DNA of 64,000 nt from an uncultured Bacilli bacterium (GCA_910584655.1 CAJUBJ010000004.1:62001-126000); one strand, 5' to 3'; positions 23,674 to 33,253 are shown, counted from the stretch's first letter. Made by a program: numbers and translations. Notes: generated by a model not told the origin, from the letters alone.

Positions 23674-24525
23674 ATGGATATTTTATCAACAAGTGAAAAA
23701 CTATATTATGGTCAAACCTCTCACAAGAATCGTTTTGAAAGTATAGACACAGCTTATTTATTTACAAATGAAAACATTAATGGCTATATGCCTTCTTTAG
23801 AAGGACAAAATGTTTTAGCCGTAGGTAGTTGTGGTGATCATTATTTTAATGCCAGACTTAATGGAGCTTCTAAAGTAGATTTATTTGATATAAATTATCT
23901 TAGTAAATTTATAATATGTTTAAAAAAAGCAGGATTTGAGCATTTGGATTATGATACATTTTGTATATTTTTTGGATTATACAATATTTATAATATTTTT
24001 GATTATGATATATTTAATAAATTTTCAAAATATTTAGATGATGAAACTTCTACCTATTGGAAACACATTTACGAAATAGCAAAAAATAGAGGTTATTCAA
24101 TATATGAATCAGAACTTATCTCTAAATTTCATCATCAAGCAGAGGAAATTATGAAATCAAATAGATATTTTGCTGAATCAGAATTTTTGAGATTAAAAAA
24201 ACTATTATCTGAAACCTCAGAAATAAAATTCTTTCATACTGATATTAATGATTTACCTTATTTAATAAGAGAAAAATATGATTCAATGTTTCTTTCAAAT
24301 ATAAGCACATATCAAAATAATACTAGATTTATTAAATTACTTAAAGCTTTAGCAAAAAGTCTTTATGAAAATGGTGAAATATATTTTGCCTACATATATG
24401 GCGGAATTAGTGAAAAAGCTTCGTTCTATGACAAGCTCTTATGTAGTTCCCATTATAGAAAAGAATTAGTTCCATCCATTCAAAATAATGATTTAAATCA
24501 TAAGGTATACGTATATAAGAAATAA
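23674..24525 (+). CDS. SAM-dependent transferase, DUF3419-like
   Basis: A 283-residue cytoplasmic protein. The Rossmann SAM-binding motif I is seen at residues about 45-67 (VLAVGSCGDHYFNARLNGAS then VDLFDIN), and FHTDINDL plus YDSMFLSNIS supply the later methyltransferase strands. The spacing resembles DUF3419, related to BtaA-type aminocarboxypropyl transferases of betaine-lipid synthesis, but that link is tentative. A strong GAGGGGGAG precedes ATG and a terminator follows. A simple methyltransferase is the alternative. Confidence 0.6.
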   Translation: MDILSTSEKLYYGQTSHKNRFESIDTAYLFTNENINGYMPSLEGQNVLAVGSCGDHYFNARLNGASKVDLFDINYLSKFIICLKKAGFEHLDYDTFCIFFGLYNIYNIFDYDIFNKFSKYLDDETSTYWKHIYEIAKNRGYSIYESELISKFHHQAEEIMKSNRYFAESEFLRLKKLLSETSEIKFFHTDINDLPYLIREKYDSMFLSNISTYQNNTRFIKLLKALAKSLYENGEIYFAYIYGGISEKASFYDKLLCSSHYRKELVPSIQNNDLNHKVYVYKK

Positions 24526-24526
24526 A

Positions 24527-24559
24527 AAAAGATGTTAATTTTAAATATTAACATCTTTT
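24527..24559. terminator. Bidirectional terminator
   Basis: AAAAGATGTTAAT / ATTAACATCTTTT, 13-bp stem between convergent genes. Confidence 0.85.
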
Positions 24560-24570
24560 ATATTACATAA

Positions 24571-25266
24571 TTATATTTTTTTTAAAACTTGACCATTACT
24601 TTCTTTAAAGTTCCTAAAAGTACGTAATATTTCATCTCTATCATCTTTTACAGAATCTAATACTTGTTGACTAATCTCAGGAAATAAATCATATAAATTG
24701 CATCCCATTTTATCTTCTAATCTTTTCTTTAATTCCATAACTTTATTAAAATGAGGCTCTGTAGTATCATAAATGCCTTTTCTTGTATAAATATCTAACA
24801 TTCTTTTTTCAATAGTAGTGAATCCTGTTTCTAAACAAAATAAATCACACATTTGTACAATATTATCATATGGAGTTAATTCCACAGATTGCAAAAATCC
24901 ATTCATAAAGTCAAATCTTTCTTGTGGACCACTAACTTTATCAGCAGCATTATGAATATTATTATCTATAAAAGAATGAGTTAAACAACTTCTAGCTTCT
25001 TCAATATAACCATGCTCAACCATGTAGTGATATCCATCTATCGTATGATTAGGATGACTTATTTTTCTACCAACATCATGAATGTATCCTAAAGAAATTG
25101 CATAATCAACATCTAAGCCTAGCTTTTCTGCAATCCTACCAGCAGCAATTCCTACATAAATGCAATGTTTAACCCATCTGTTTTTATCTTCGCTTAAATC
25201 TTCTTTTTTTATAATTACATCTTTAAGTAATAAATTTAAAGCAGTTTGTGAATCTAATTTACTCAT
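24571..25266 (-). CDS. HD-domain phosphohydrolase-like protein
   Basis: A 231-residue protein of the HD superfamily. An early His (KHCIYVGIAAGRIAEKLG near residue 30) is followed by the HD doublet in AISLGYIHDVGRK (near 62-74) and a later Asp in IVQMCDLFCLE, the metal-binding set for phosphate-ester hydrolysis. Substrate unknown; nucleotides or bis-phosphorylated metabolites are usual. It is divergent from the MBL gene at 25386. Confidence 0.75.
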   Translation of the reverse strand: MSKLDSQTALNLLLKDVIIKKEDLSEDKNRWVKHCIYVGIAAGRIAEKLGLDVDYAISLGYIHDVGRKISHPNHTIDGYHYMVEHGYIEEARSCLTHSFIDNNIHNAADKVSGPQERFDFMNGFLQSVELTPYDNIVQMCDLFCLETGFTTIEKRMLDIYTRKGIYDTTEPHFNKVMELKKRLEDKMGCNLYDLFPEISQQVLDSVKDDRDEILRTFRNFKESNGQVLKKI

Positions 25267-25385
25267 ATTACCAACCCCTATATTTAATATTAAACCATAA
25301 CATTATAGATTTGACAAATTTATCAAAAAATATAAGTAAAAAAGTTATTCATGATATAATATTTATATAAAGTAGGTGAATTAAA

Positions 25386-26288
25386 TTGTCTAAAAAAATA
25401 AAGAAACAAAAAAGTTCGTTAATAACAATTTTAGTTGTTATATTATCAATCGTATCATATTATATATCAGTTCATGAAGAAATTGATAGTTCATATTCCT
25501 TACATAATAAAAATACAGTAACTAGTGACTTAAAAATATATTATTTAGATGTTGGACAAGCTGATAGTATCCTAATTTCTAATAATAATCATAATATGCT
25601 AATTGATGCCGGAAATAATGAAGATGGACCAAAATTAGTAAAATACATAAAAGAAGAACTAAATATTACCAAATTTGATTATGTAGTAGGAACTCATCCT
25701 CATGAAGACCATATTGGTGGTTTAGATGATATAATTAATAATTTTGAAATTGAAAATATTTTATTACCAGAAGTAACTACTACAACTAAAACATTTGAAG
25801 ATGTTCTTGATTGTCTAGCAAATAAAAATCTTGATATAACTATTCCAGTAATAGATAGTACCTTTAAACTTGGAGAAGCTGACTTAAGTGTTATATATAC
25901 AGGAACAGATGACGAAAACTTAAATAATAGTTCTATTATACTAAAGATGATATTTGGTAATTATTCATACTTATTTACTGGAGATGCAGAAAAAGAAGTT
26001 GAAGATAGTATATTAAGAAAAAACATAAATGTTGATGTTTTAAAAGTAGGACATCATGGTTCAAGTACTAGCAGTAGTGAATCTTTCTTAAATAAAGTAA
26101 CACCATCATATGCCATTATATCAGTTGCAAAAGAAAATTCTTATAATCATCCATCTAAAGAAACAATTGATAGATTAAAAAAATATACTAATAATATATA
26201 TATGACAAGTGAACTAGGTACAATATTATTAACAAGCAATGGAAAAACAATTAATATAGACAACTTTAAAACAAATACAAATGGATAG
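25386..26288 (+). CDS. ComEC/Rec2-like secreted metallo-beta-lactamase-fold hydrolase
   Basis: The 300-residue protein has an N-terminal signal anchor (ITILVVILSIVSYYI). A metallo-beta-lactamase domain of the ComEC C-terminal type follows: IYYLDVGQADSILIS, VGTHPHEDHIGGL (HxHxDH metal site), YLFTGDAE and LKVGHHGS. It likely acts outside as a nuclease or phosphodiesterase. The start is TTG 25386 after TAGGTGA. The DUF3006 gene follows 9 bases later, a familiar pairing. It lacks the ComEC channel. Confidence 0.85.
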   Translation: MSKKIKKQKSSLITILVVILSIVSYYISVHEEIDSSYSLHNKNTVTSDLKIYYLDVGQADSILISNNNHNMLIDAGNNEDGPKLVKYIKEELNITKFDYVVGTHPHEDHIGGLDDIINNFEIENILLPEVTTTTKTFEDVLDCLANKNLDITIPVIDSTFKLGEADLSVIYTGTDDENLNNSSIILKMIFGNYSYLFTGDAEKEVEDSILRKNINVDVLKVGHHGSSTSSSESFLNKVTPSYAIISVAKENSYNHPSKETIDRLKKYTNNIYMTSELGTILLTSNGKTINIDNFKTNTNG

Positions 26289-26297
26289 GTGTAAAAT

Positions 26298-26513
26298 ATG
26301 AAATATGCAGTAGATAAAATAGAAAATAATATCGCTCTTCTAGAAGATATAAATACAAAAGAAAAAAAAGAAATAAATATTTCTTTATTACCAACTTCCA
26401 TAAAAGAAGGTAGTATCTTACTATTTAAAGATAATCAGTATTATAAAGAAGAATCAGAAGAAGAATTAAGACGAAAAAGAATTATGGAAAAGTTTAATAA
26501 ACTTAAGAAATAA
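26298..26513 (+). CDS. DUF3006 family small protein
   Basis: A 71-residue protein of DUF3006 type: MKYAVDKIENNIALLED through INISLLPTSIKEGSIL, then a charged helical tail. DUF3006 proteins are commonly encoded next to ComEC-like MBL hydrolases, as here. They form a small beta-barrel with unknown role. AGGTG precedes ATG by about 7 bases. Confidence 0.8.
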   Translation: MKYAVDKIENNIALLEDINTKEKKEINISLLPTSIKEGSILLFKDNQYYKEESEEELRRKRIMEKFNKLKK

Positions 26514-26557
26514 TTCTTTTTTTTATTATATAACATAATATATAATAGGTGAGACTT

Positions 26558-26935
26558 ATGAGATTTAACTTTGATTTATTTATAGATATTTTATGGCTTG
26601 GAACATTATCTGGTGTAATATCAACAATCTGTTTACAAAAGATAAAGAATATAAATTTACTTATTAATCATCGTTTGCTATATGTTATTATTCATATATT
26701 TATTGGTTATAGTATAAGTAGATTATTTACCAATTTATCAGTCGTTCTATCTATTGCAACAGGAGTAATAACGTGGATAGGTGCAGAAACAATTTATGAC
26801 AAGTTAAATAGTAAAAATATGTTAACTAGTAGAAATTATTCTGAAATCAAAAAAGAAGTACTATTAAATGAAGAAATAGAAGAAAATGATAATTATGAAT
26901 CCTTAGATGATATAGAAGAAAATATAGAACATTAA
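26558..26935 (+). CDS. Small polytopic membrane protein with acidic tail
   Basis: A 125-residue protein with about three hydrophobic helices (FIDILWLGTLSGVISTICL, RLLYVIIHIFIGYSI, VLSIATGVITWIG) and a strongly acidic C-terminal tail of about 30 residues (NEEIEENDNYESLDDIEENI). ATG 26558 follows AGGTGAG at 26547-26553. GTG 26549 is in frame but lies on the Shine-Dalgarno. Not recognised. Confidence 0.55.
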   Translation: MRFNFDLFIDILWLGTLSGVISTICLQKIKNINLLINHRLLYVIIHIFIGYSISRLFTNLSVVLSIATGVITWIGAETIYDKLNSKNMLTSRNYSEIKKEVLLNEEIEENDNYESLDDIEENIEH

Positions 26936-26961
26936 AAAAGACCTAATAAGGTCTTTTTATT
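26934..26961. terminator. Bidirectional terminator
   Basis: AAAAAAGACCT / AGGTCTTTTT, AATA loop, between convergent genes at 26935 and 26960. Confidence 0.8.
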
Positions 26962-28084
26962 AATTTAACTTAGTTCCACAATTAGCACAGAAGTTTGCAC
27001 CATTTGTTTTAGTTCCACAATTAGGACAGAAATTTGGCACAGTTCCATTTCCGTTTGCAGGTTGTGCAGTATTGTTATTTACTGGTTGAGCTTGCACATT
27101 TTGATTAACAGCACCCATTAATCCAGCACCAGCATTACTAGCCATATTTAATCCAGCAAATCCCATCATAGCGCCATTTTCATTAGAAGCAGCATTTTTT
27201 AAAGCCTCAGCAGAAGCATTTGCCATTAAACCAGATTGTAATCTAGCATCAGAGAAAATAGTAGCATCATCTATTTTATTAATTCTTTCCATAGAAGCTT
27301 CTGTAACATTTATATCTGCCATTGCAACATCAGTTACAATTAAACCATATTTTTCTTTCCATGAAGAACTTAGTATTTCATTCATTTTATCAGAGATATC
27401 ACTACCATATAGCCCCATATCCCCAAAAGATACTTTCTTAAGTCTCATTACTTCAGAAATAGCTTTTGTAAGTTGTTCAACAAACTCTTGTTTTAATTGA
27501 CTTCCCATAACTTCATCAAAAGTAACTTGATCTTTAGCATTAGCTCCTAATACATTACCAATTAATGCAACAGGATCTTCAACTTTATATGAATATTCTC
27601 CAAAGAATGTAACTTCTATCATTCCGTATTTTTCATCAGTAATTTTCTTTGGTTGAGCAGAACCAAATTTATTACCCATAACATTTAGTAAGTTAACGTA
27701 ATAAACTCTTTGATCTCTTGCTGTTTGACCACCAAATGTAATACGACTACCAATAGTTTTAATAGTGTCAACAAGGCCTTTTCCTAAACCTTCATGAAAA
27801 ATACTTGGTTCACTACCATTATCGTAAATAAATTCACCTGGTTCTGATGAGAATTCAGTAATTCTACCATTATCAACTACCATCATTGCCCAGCCTTGAG
27901 GAATAGTTATTTTACTTCCGTTAGAAATAACACCCTCAGATGGATGTTTATTTCCATCACCATGACTAACAACACCTCTCGCAATTAATACATTTTTTTC
28001 AACAGCAGGACATTCGACGAACTCCTTAAATTGATCTCCAAATGCACTACCAGTAGAACTAGTTAAAGCTTTAATTAAACCCAT
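26960..28084 (-). CDS. ydjI: SPFH-domain protein with C-terminal zinc ribbon (YdjI-like)
   Basis: The 374-residue protein matches the virion-core/SPFH group to which B. subtilis YdjI belongs. An N-terminal LIKALTSSTGSAFGDQFKEF segment, the SPFH-type domain (about 50-270), a Met/Ala/Asn-rich linker, and a C-terminal zinc ribbon (FCPNCGTKTNGANFCANCG) are seen. YdjI recruits PspA to membranes with YdjG and YdjH in B. subtilis. Here its likely partners are 5-7 kb away (32333-34353). No PspA gene is in the window. Confidence 0.8.
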   Translation of the reverse strand: MGLIKALTSSTGSAFGDQFKEFVECPAVEKNVLIARGVVSHGDGNKHPSEGVISNGSKITIPQGWAMMVVDNGRITEFSSEPGEFIYDNGSEPSIFHEGLGKGLVDTIKTIGSRITFGGQTARDQRVYYVNLLNVMGNKFGSAQPKKITDEKYGMIEVTFFGEYSYKVEDPVALIGNVLGANAKDQVTFDEVMGSQLKQEFVEQLTKAISEVMRLKKVSFGDMGLYGSDISDKMNEILSSSWKEKYGLIVTDVAMADINVTEASMERINKIDDATIFSDARLQSGLMANASAEALKNAASNENGAMMGFAGLNMASNAGAGLMGAVNQNVQAQPVNNNTAQPANGNGTVPNFCPNCGTKTNGANFCANCGTKLN

Positions 28085-28292
28085 TTAAAATACCTCCAAT
28101 TTTTAACTAATATCTAATTTAGTTCGTATCCAATAACAAATAATATCTATATTTATTATTTTTTGAATACTATACTACCATTACTTAAATTCATTATATA
28201 ATTCAAATATCTTGATTGCAAGAAAACTTTATTTATGTGTACACTTTCATTTACTATAATATTTATAATCTTTTCTAAAATAAATTATAAAT
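28085..28292. other. Promoter region of the SPFH gene
   Basis: AT-rich spacer of about 210 bases. AGGAGGT (as ACCTCC on the plus strand at 28090-28096) is the ribosome site of the minus-strand gene. No other gene or structure is supported. Confidence 0.4.
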
Positions 28293-28320
28293 AAAAAAGA
28301 AATGTTAAATAACATTTCTA
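28293..28320 (-). terminator. Terminator of the glycosyltransferase gene
   Basis: AGAAATGTT / AACATTTCT stem with a T-run on the minus strand. Confidence 0.75.
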
Positions 28321-28323
28321 ACT

Positions 28324-29268
28324 TTAAAGAATACCTTTATCACTAAATCCAAGTTTCTCTTTTACAATATAAACTGGTCTATTTTTAACTTCAGTATTTA
28401 TATTAGATATATATGAACCAATAACTCCTAGTAATATAAATTGAAGACCAAACATAAATAAAACTAAAATAATTAAAGCATATACAGCATTCATTTTAAC
28501 ACCAAATCCTAGTGTTTGTACTAATACTACAATTAAATATATTAATGAAGCCAAAATAGATAAAATGCCTAAATTGGTTGATATTTTAAGTGGTTTACTT
28601 GAGAATGCAAATATTCCTTCAAAAGCATATTTAACACTTGCAATAAATCCAAAAGAAGAAGTTCCACTATTCCTAGGCTCAACTTCATAAGGTAAATACT
28701 TAACATTAAATCCTACCCAAGAAAATATTCCTTTAGTAAATCTATTTTTTTCAGATAAACTTATCATCGCTTCTTTTACATTAGTTCTAAACATCCTAAA
28801 ATCAGAAGCAGAACTTTCTAATTTAATATTATCACATAAAGAATTCATAAGTTTATAGAATGCATTTTTACCAAAATTCATTATACCTTTATGATTAATA
28901 TTTTTCATTACCATAGAAACTTCATCATATTCTTTATTATTTTCCAAGAATTCATACATTTCAATCAAATATTTAGGATTTTGTTGTAAATCAGCATCTA
29001 TAAAACATGTATATTCTCCTGTAGCATGTTCTAATCCAGCTAGCATAGCAGCTTCTTTCCTAAAATTTCTTGAAAAAGATAATACTTTTACATGTTGCAT
29101 ATCTTTCTCATATAATTCGTGTAATTTATCTAAAGTTTTATCTTTAGAACCATCATCTATAAATATTGCTTCGTATTTTATACCTTTTAAAACGTCATTT
29201 AACTTTTCATACATTCCAGTAATATTTCCTTCTTCATTTTTACAAGGAATGATAATGCTTAATTTCAT
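28324..29268 (-). CDS. Family 2 glycosyltransferase, GtrB/DPM1-like membrane type
   Basis: A 314-residue protein with GT-A fold: SIIIPCKNEEGNI at the start, FIDDGSKDKT (about 36-45), and the DxD region CFIDADLQQNPKYL (about 89-102). Two C-terminal transmembrane helices (about 232-255 and 265-288) follow. GtrB/DPM-like enzymes transfer a sugar from a nucleotide to undecaprenyl or dolichyl phosphate on the inner membrane face, for cell-wall or teichoic-acid decoration. Single minus-strand gene with its own terminator. Sugar unknown. Confidence 0.85.
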   Translation of the reverse strand: MKLSIIIPCKNEEGNITGMYEKLNDVLKGIKYEAIFIDDGSKDKTLDKLHELYEKDMQHVKVLSFSRNFRKEAAMLAGLEHATGEYTCFIDADLQQNPKYLIEMYEFLENNKEYDEVSMVMKNINHKGIMNFGKNAFYKLMNSLCDNIKLESSASDFRMFRTNVKEAMISLSEKNRFTKGIFSWVGFNVKYLPYEVEPRNSGTSSFGFIASVKYAFEGIFAFSSKPLKISTNLGILSILASLIYLIVVLVQTLGFGVKMNAVYALIILVLFMFGLQFILLGVIGSYISNINTEVKNRPVYIVKEKLGFSDKGIL

Positions 29269-29379
29269 GTCAACACCTCTGGATTAATTATAACACATCT
29301 TAATATTATAAGAAGATATTTTCCTTATGAGGGAGTAAAAAAAAGACTTTAAGTCAATTTTTCCCTTATTAAATATAAC

Positions 29380-29408
29380 TTGATAAAGCCCTATATTTTT
29401 GTTATTAT
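29380..29408 (+). promoter_or_regulatory. Promoter of the TasA-like/SipW-like operon
   Basis: TTGATA at 29380-29385, 17-base spacer, TATTAT at 29403-29408, 25 bases before the ATG at 29433. Confidence 0.65.
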
Positions 29409-29432
29409 TATATATAATAAAGGGTGATTGGA

Positions 29433-29990
29433 ATGGACAAAAAGTGGATGATACTTACATGTTTTTTTTCTGTGCTTACTTTTGTTTCTTCTGTTATTTG
29501 TTCATGCTTAGTCTTTTATAATGAAAAAGCTAGAACTGATCTGAATAGTAGTAAAGTTTTGGCTACAGGTAATATATATAAAAGTGCATCTATTATCTAT
29601 AATCAAGATAATAAATTGAATTTATCAGGTTTATCACCAGGACATACTATAGAGAAAAGCTTTTCTATTACTAATAATTATTCAAATACTATTAAATATG
29701 ATATTGTATGGGATAAAGTTATAACTACTTGGAATTATTCTGATAATGGTCTTAGTGCTCACCCAGAAGAATTTATCTATTCGCTATCTTGTACAAATGG
29801 CGAGAAAATAGATAATAAACAAATGCCAGTAGAAGAAAGAGATTACAATATATTATCTTCTTTGGAATTAAAAACAAATAAATCTAATGAATGTACTATA
29901 AAAATTACTTTTATTAATAACGGATTAGATCAATCTTACAATCTTAATAAGTCTTTCTCAGGAACATATAAGATTGTTGTAAAAGAATAA
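29433..29990 (+). CDS. TasA/CalY-like signal-anchored secreted protein 1
   Basis: A 185-residue protein. The N-terminal helix (MILTCFFSVLTFVSSVICS) is followed by an outside domain with LSGLSPGHTIEKSFSITNNY, the strand pattern of TasA/camelysin-like proteins (SipW substrates). ATG 29433 has AAGGGTGA upstream; GTG 29424 is in frame but falls on it. The next gene is a relative, and the third is a SipW-type peptidase, together a matrix-fibre or surface-protein module by analogy. The helix may be cleaved by that peptidase. Confidence 0.65.
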   Translation: MDKKWMILTCFFSVLTFVSSVICSCLVFYNEKARTDLNSSKVLATGNIYKSASIIYNQDNKLNLSGLSPGHTIEKSFSITNNYSNTIKYDIVWDKVITTWNYSDNGLSAHPEEFIYSLSCTNGEKIDNKQMPVEERDYNILSSLELKTNKSNECTIKITFINNGLDQSYNLNKSFSGTYKIVVKE

Positions 29991-30006
29991 AAAGGAAGTG
30001 GTAAGG

Positions 30007-30624
30007 ATGGAGAAGAATAATAATTTTAAATCAGAATTAGAAACTCAATATAACATCCTTATTAAAGCAAGTGAACAAAAGGAACAAAAAAGATTTATCA
30101 TTATAGTAAGTATTTTAAGTGTTACTTTATTATCTACACTAATTAGTATTATTTTTGCTTCTATAGCGTTTAACAATACTAAAAAAATAGATATAGAAAA
30201 TAAAGAAAAAAATATAGTTTATTATCAAACTTTAACAACTACATATAATGATGGAAACATTTTGACTTTAAATAATATTGGTAATGGTTTTACTTTAGAG
30301 AAACCTAAAATTATAGAAATAACTAACGAGGGAACTACAGATATAATTTTTGATATAAAATTAACTTCTATCAATACATCTCTATTATCTACAAATAAGT
30401 TAGTTTATACATTAATGAAAAATAATGAGAATATTGTAAGTAAAGAACTTCCTTTAAGTGAAAAAGTAATTGCAAGTGATATAAAAATAGCACCAGGAGA
30501 AACGATTTCATATATTTTAAAAGTAACATTTACAGGAACTATTGAAGAAAATAATTATTCAAATTACTATAATTCCAAGATTATAATTGAACAAAAAGGT
30601 AATAAGGCAAATTTATTAGAATAA
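30007..30624 (+). CDS. TasA/CalY-like signal-anchored secreted protein 2
   Basis: A 205-residue protein. A charged cytoplasmic start of about 35 residues is followed by a hydrophobic helix (FIIIVSILSVTLLSTLISII) and an outside domain whose LNNIGNGFTLEKPKIIEITN parallels the preceding protein (xGxTxEKxxxITN). This indicates a duplicated pair. AAGGAAG at 29993-29997 serves ATG 30007; GTG 29998 is too close. It lies 16 bases after gene 1 and 25 before the peptidase. Confidence 0.65.
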   Translation: MEKNNNFKSELETQYNILIKASEQKEQKRFIIIVSILSVTLLSTLISIIFASIAFNNTKKIDIENKEKNIVYYQTLTTTYNDGNILTLNNIGNGFTLEKPKIIEITNEGTTDIIFDIKLTSINTSLLSTNKLVYTLMKNNENIVSKELPLSEKVIASDIKIAPGETISYILKVTFTGTIEENNYSNYYNSKIIIEQKGNKANLLE

Positions 30625-30649
30625 ATATTTAAGATATGGAGGCATAGAA

Positions 30650-32269
30650 GTGGAAACAGATAACCATAAAAAAAGTTTATTTTCTCACATTATTAAATTG
30701 CTATATTTTTTAGTAATATCTTTAGTATGTGTTATTGTTATATTTTTATTATATTATATAATAACGTCTCAAATTCATGCTAACGATGAAAATTATAAAC
30801 CAAATATCTCTATCTATACAATTGTTAGCCCTAGTATGACCCCAGTTATCAATGTATATGATGTTGTTTTAAATGTTAAGGTAGATAATCCTTCAGATAT
30901 CCATATTGGTGATATAATAACTTATAAATCAGCAGCAGCTAATTCTGAAGGTATGACAATTACTCATCGTGTTGTTGATATTAACAAAACTCCTAATGGA
31001 TTATATGAATTTACCACACAAGGAGATAACAATAGTGAACCAGATGTTGCCGAAGTTACATTTGACAAAATAATAGGAAAAGAGATTTTGATTATTCCAT
31101 ATCTTGGTCGCATTCAATTTCTAATCGCTAATCAAAAGGGATGGCTTTTCTTATTATTAATTCCAGTTTCAATATACCTTGTAGTTGAAATTATAAAATT
31201 AGTTGATTTATTCAATTTAAGAAAAAAAGTTAATAAAGTAGTAGGAACAACAGAAGATAATTTTATTATAAAAAAACGTGAAGAAAAATTACGCGAAGAA
31301 GCTAGAAAAGAAAGATTGAAGGAAGAACTAGCTAATATAGAAACGAAAAAGGATTCTAAGTTAAAGAGTGTATATGAACCAGAGGGGTTCTTAGAAAAAT
31401 ATACAGAGACAGTAGTAAGTGTTAAAGAAAACAAATATGCTAATACAATCAAACCTACTAAGATAAATAGAATTTCTTTCCCAGTAGACATAGAAAATAA
31501 TCAAGTTCCTCAAAAAGTAAAAAAGAAAAATGCTATAAAAAAAGTAGAAAAGAAAAGTAATGAATCAAAAAAAACAATAAATGAAAAAATTGAAATATTA
31601 GATACTGATGAATTAACAAGTAAAATCAAAGAATATGATAACAAAATTGAAAAGTTAGATAAAATGATTAAAAACATTGAAGATAATGAATCAAGTTCTA
31701 ATAAAGAAACATACAATCCAGAAGAAGACAATTACTTAAGTGGTTCTAAAATAAAAGTAATAAATATAGAAGAGGCTAAAACAAAGAAAAAAGCAGTACA
31801 TACTGTACAAAATGAAATGCCAACTCAGATATTAGATTATGAAGGGTTAAAAAGATTTGAAGAATTGATTTCATTGAGTGATGAACCTTTACCAGAAAAT
31901 AAAAATGAATATATTGAAAGACCTGTTAGTGAGGATATAAATATCCTAAGAGCTAATATGTTATCTCAATCAACTAATAACTTGATAGAAGAAAAAGAAA
32001 ATAAGGTTGATTCTCATAAATTAGATAATAAAACTTCAAAAGAGGTACTAAACTTAAATCCTAAAACAATAAAAAAAGTAAATAGACCTAATAAAAAGAA
32101 TAAAAATACAAAAACAAAGAAAACGGAAATAAGTTTATCAATAAATCCTGATACAATAAAAAAGGTGGAAAGACCACCAGTAAAAAAGAGGATAACACAA
32201 ACAAAGACTAAAGAAAATACAAATAATAATACTAAGAAACCTTTAATAGTCATAAAAAAGACAAAATAA
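30650..32269 (+). CDS. SipW-type signal peptidase I with long charged cytoplasmic tail
   Basis: The 539-residue protein starts (GTG 30650, GGAGG upstream) with a membrane helix. An S26 catalytic domain of ER/SipW type follows: Ser in VSPSMTPVI (near residue 62) and His in TITHRVVDI (near 104) replace the Ser-Lys pair of ordinary LepB. After a second helix near 163-185 comes a roughly 350-residue Lys/Glu-rich tail, far longer than normal SipW (about 190). Near its end two similar units occur (LNLNPKTIKKVNRP and LSINPDTIKKVERP). It likely cleaves the two preceding proteins. Confidence 0.8.
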   Translation: METDNHKKSLFSHIIKLLYFLVISLVCVIVIFLLYYIITSQIHANDENYKPNISIYTIVSPSMTPVINVYDVVLNVKVDNPSDIHIGDIITYKSAAANSEGMTITHRVVDINKTPNGLYEFTTQGDNNSEPDVAEVTFDKIIGKEILIIPYLGRIQFLIANQKGWLFLLLIPVSIYLVVEIIKLVDLFNLRKKVNKVVGTTEDNFIIKKREEKLREEARKERLKEELANIETKKDSKLKSVYEPEGFLEKYTETVVSVKENKYANTIKPTKINRISFPVDIENNQVPQKVKKKNAIKKVEKKSNESKKTINEKIEILDTDELTSKIKEYDNKIEKLDKMIKNIEDNESSSNKETYNPEEDNYLSGSKIKVINIEEAKTKKKAVHTVQNEMPTQILDYEGLKRFEELISLSDEPLPENKNEYIERPVSEDINILRANMLSQSTNNLIEEKENKVDSHKLDNKTSKEVLNLNPKTIKKVNRPNKKNKNTKTKKTEISLSINPDTIKKVERPPVKKRITQTKTKENTNNNTKKPLIVIKKTK

Positions 32270-32305
32270 ACTGTTGATAACAAAAAGTTTATCAACAGTT
32301 TTTTC
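32268..32305 (+). terminator. Terminator of the TasA-like/SipW-like operon
   Basis: AAACTGTTGATAA / TTATCAACAGTTT stem followed by T-run. Confidence 0.85.
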
Positions 32306-32332
32306 TATGAAAAAAAAAGTATTTAATACTCT

Positions 32333-33253
32333 TTAGCCATGTCTTCCACCACCACGGTGTCCGCCACCAGAAGATCCAGAACGACTACCACCAGAACGGC
32401 TACTGCCACCTCCACTACTACTTGACGAAGTATAAGAACTAGTATGGGAAGTAATAAATCGATCTTCTTTTCTCGTATAAGATACACTGTCCTTAATTAA
32501 ATATTTATGAGCTTTATATTCTTTTCTAATCATTTTATTTTTACTAATTAAAATAGACATAATTATTGCCGTAGCTATACCAGGTATTATTATAGCTATT
32601 CCCCAAGGAACACGATATTTATCTTGAATATATCCCATTTCGTCTATATAACTATATTTATATTCAGGGGCATATCCTTTTTCATAATATTTAGTTAATT
32701 CTTCAGTTAATAATTCAAAACCATCGTAATAATTACCATTAGTTATATCATAATAAATGTTATCTAATATGGTATTCATTATATCATCAGAATAATATAA
32801 TTGAGCTTCACCAAAAAAATACAAACCATAATAAGGAGAAGTAAAAGTATTTCTAAAGAAGATAATTCCACTATAATGTTTATCATCAATCCCAAAATCA
32901 TTATAATCATAAAAATCAACAGCATAATCTTCATTTTTACTATCATAACTATAATACAAATTATCAGTTAAAAATATAAGTTCCATTCCAGTATTTTCTT
33001 TAAATTCTTTAGCTAATTTATAAGCTTCTCTTTCTTCACTATCTGTCAATATATTTGAAAAATCATATATTAATTCGCTAGAATTTACTGCATATGTATT
33101 TAATATATCGTCTAAATTATTTTCAGTTATTTTCCATTTTTTATTAACTCCATAATTATCTAAAGTACGTCTATCATAAGTTAGTGTACTAGCATTAACA
33201 CTAGAAACAAACATCATTAATAAAATTAATACAATAAAATATCTTTTTTTCAT
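32333..33253 (-). CDS. ydjH: TPM-domain membrane protein with Ser/Gly-rich tail (YdjH/YgcG-like)
   Basis: The 306-residue protein has a signal peptide (IVLILLMMFVSSVNAS), a TPM domain outside (about 55-200: FSNILTDSEEREAYKLAKEF, then GMELIFLTDN), and a transmembrane helix near 217-237. A Ser/Gly/Arg/His-rich C-terminus (SGGGHRGGGRHG) ends it. This matches the YgcG/YdjH architecture. It lies 8 bases downstream of the YdjG-like gene, and in B. subtilis these two sit in the ydjFGHI operon. Role by homology: recruiting PspA/YdjI at stressed membranes. Confidence 0.75.
   Translation of the reverse strand: MKKRYFIVLILLMMFVSSVNASTLTYDRRTLDNYGVNKKWKITENNLDDILNTYAVNSSELIYDFSNILTDSEEREAYKLAKEFKENTGMELIFLTDNLYYSYDSKNEDYAVDFYDYNDFGIDDKHYSGIIFFRNTFTSPYYGLYFFGEAQLYYSDDIMNTILDNIYYDITNGNYYDGFELLTEELTKYYEKGYAPEYKYSYIDEMGYIQDKYRVPWGIAIIIPGIATAIIMSILISKNKMIRKEYKAHKYLIKDSVSYTRKEDRFITSHTSSYTSSSSSGGGSSRSGGSRSGSSGGGHRGGGRHG

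Noticed and set aside
31132..32295. Minus-strand frames opposite the SipW-type peptidase
   Set aside because: Phe/Leu/Ser/Val-rich mirror translations of the Lys/Glu-rich tail; no starts with ribosome sites.
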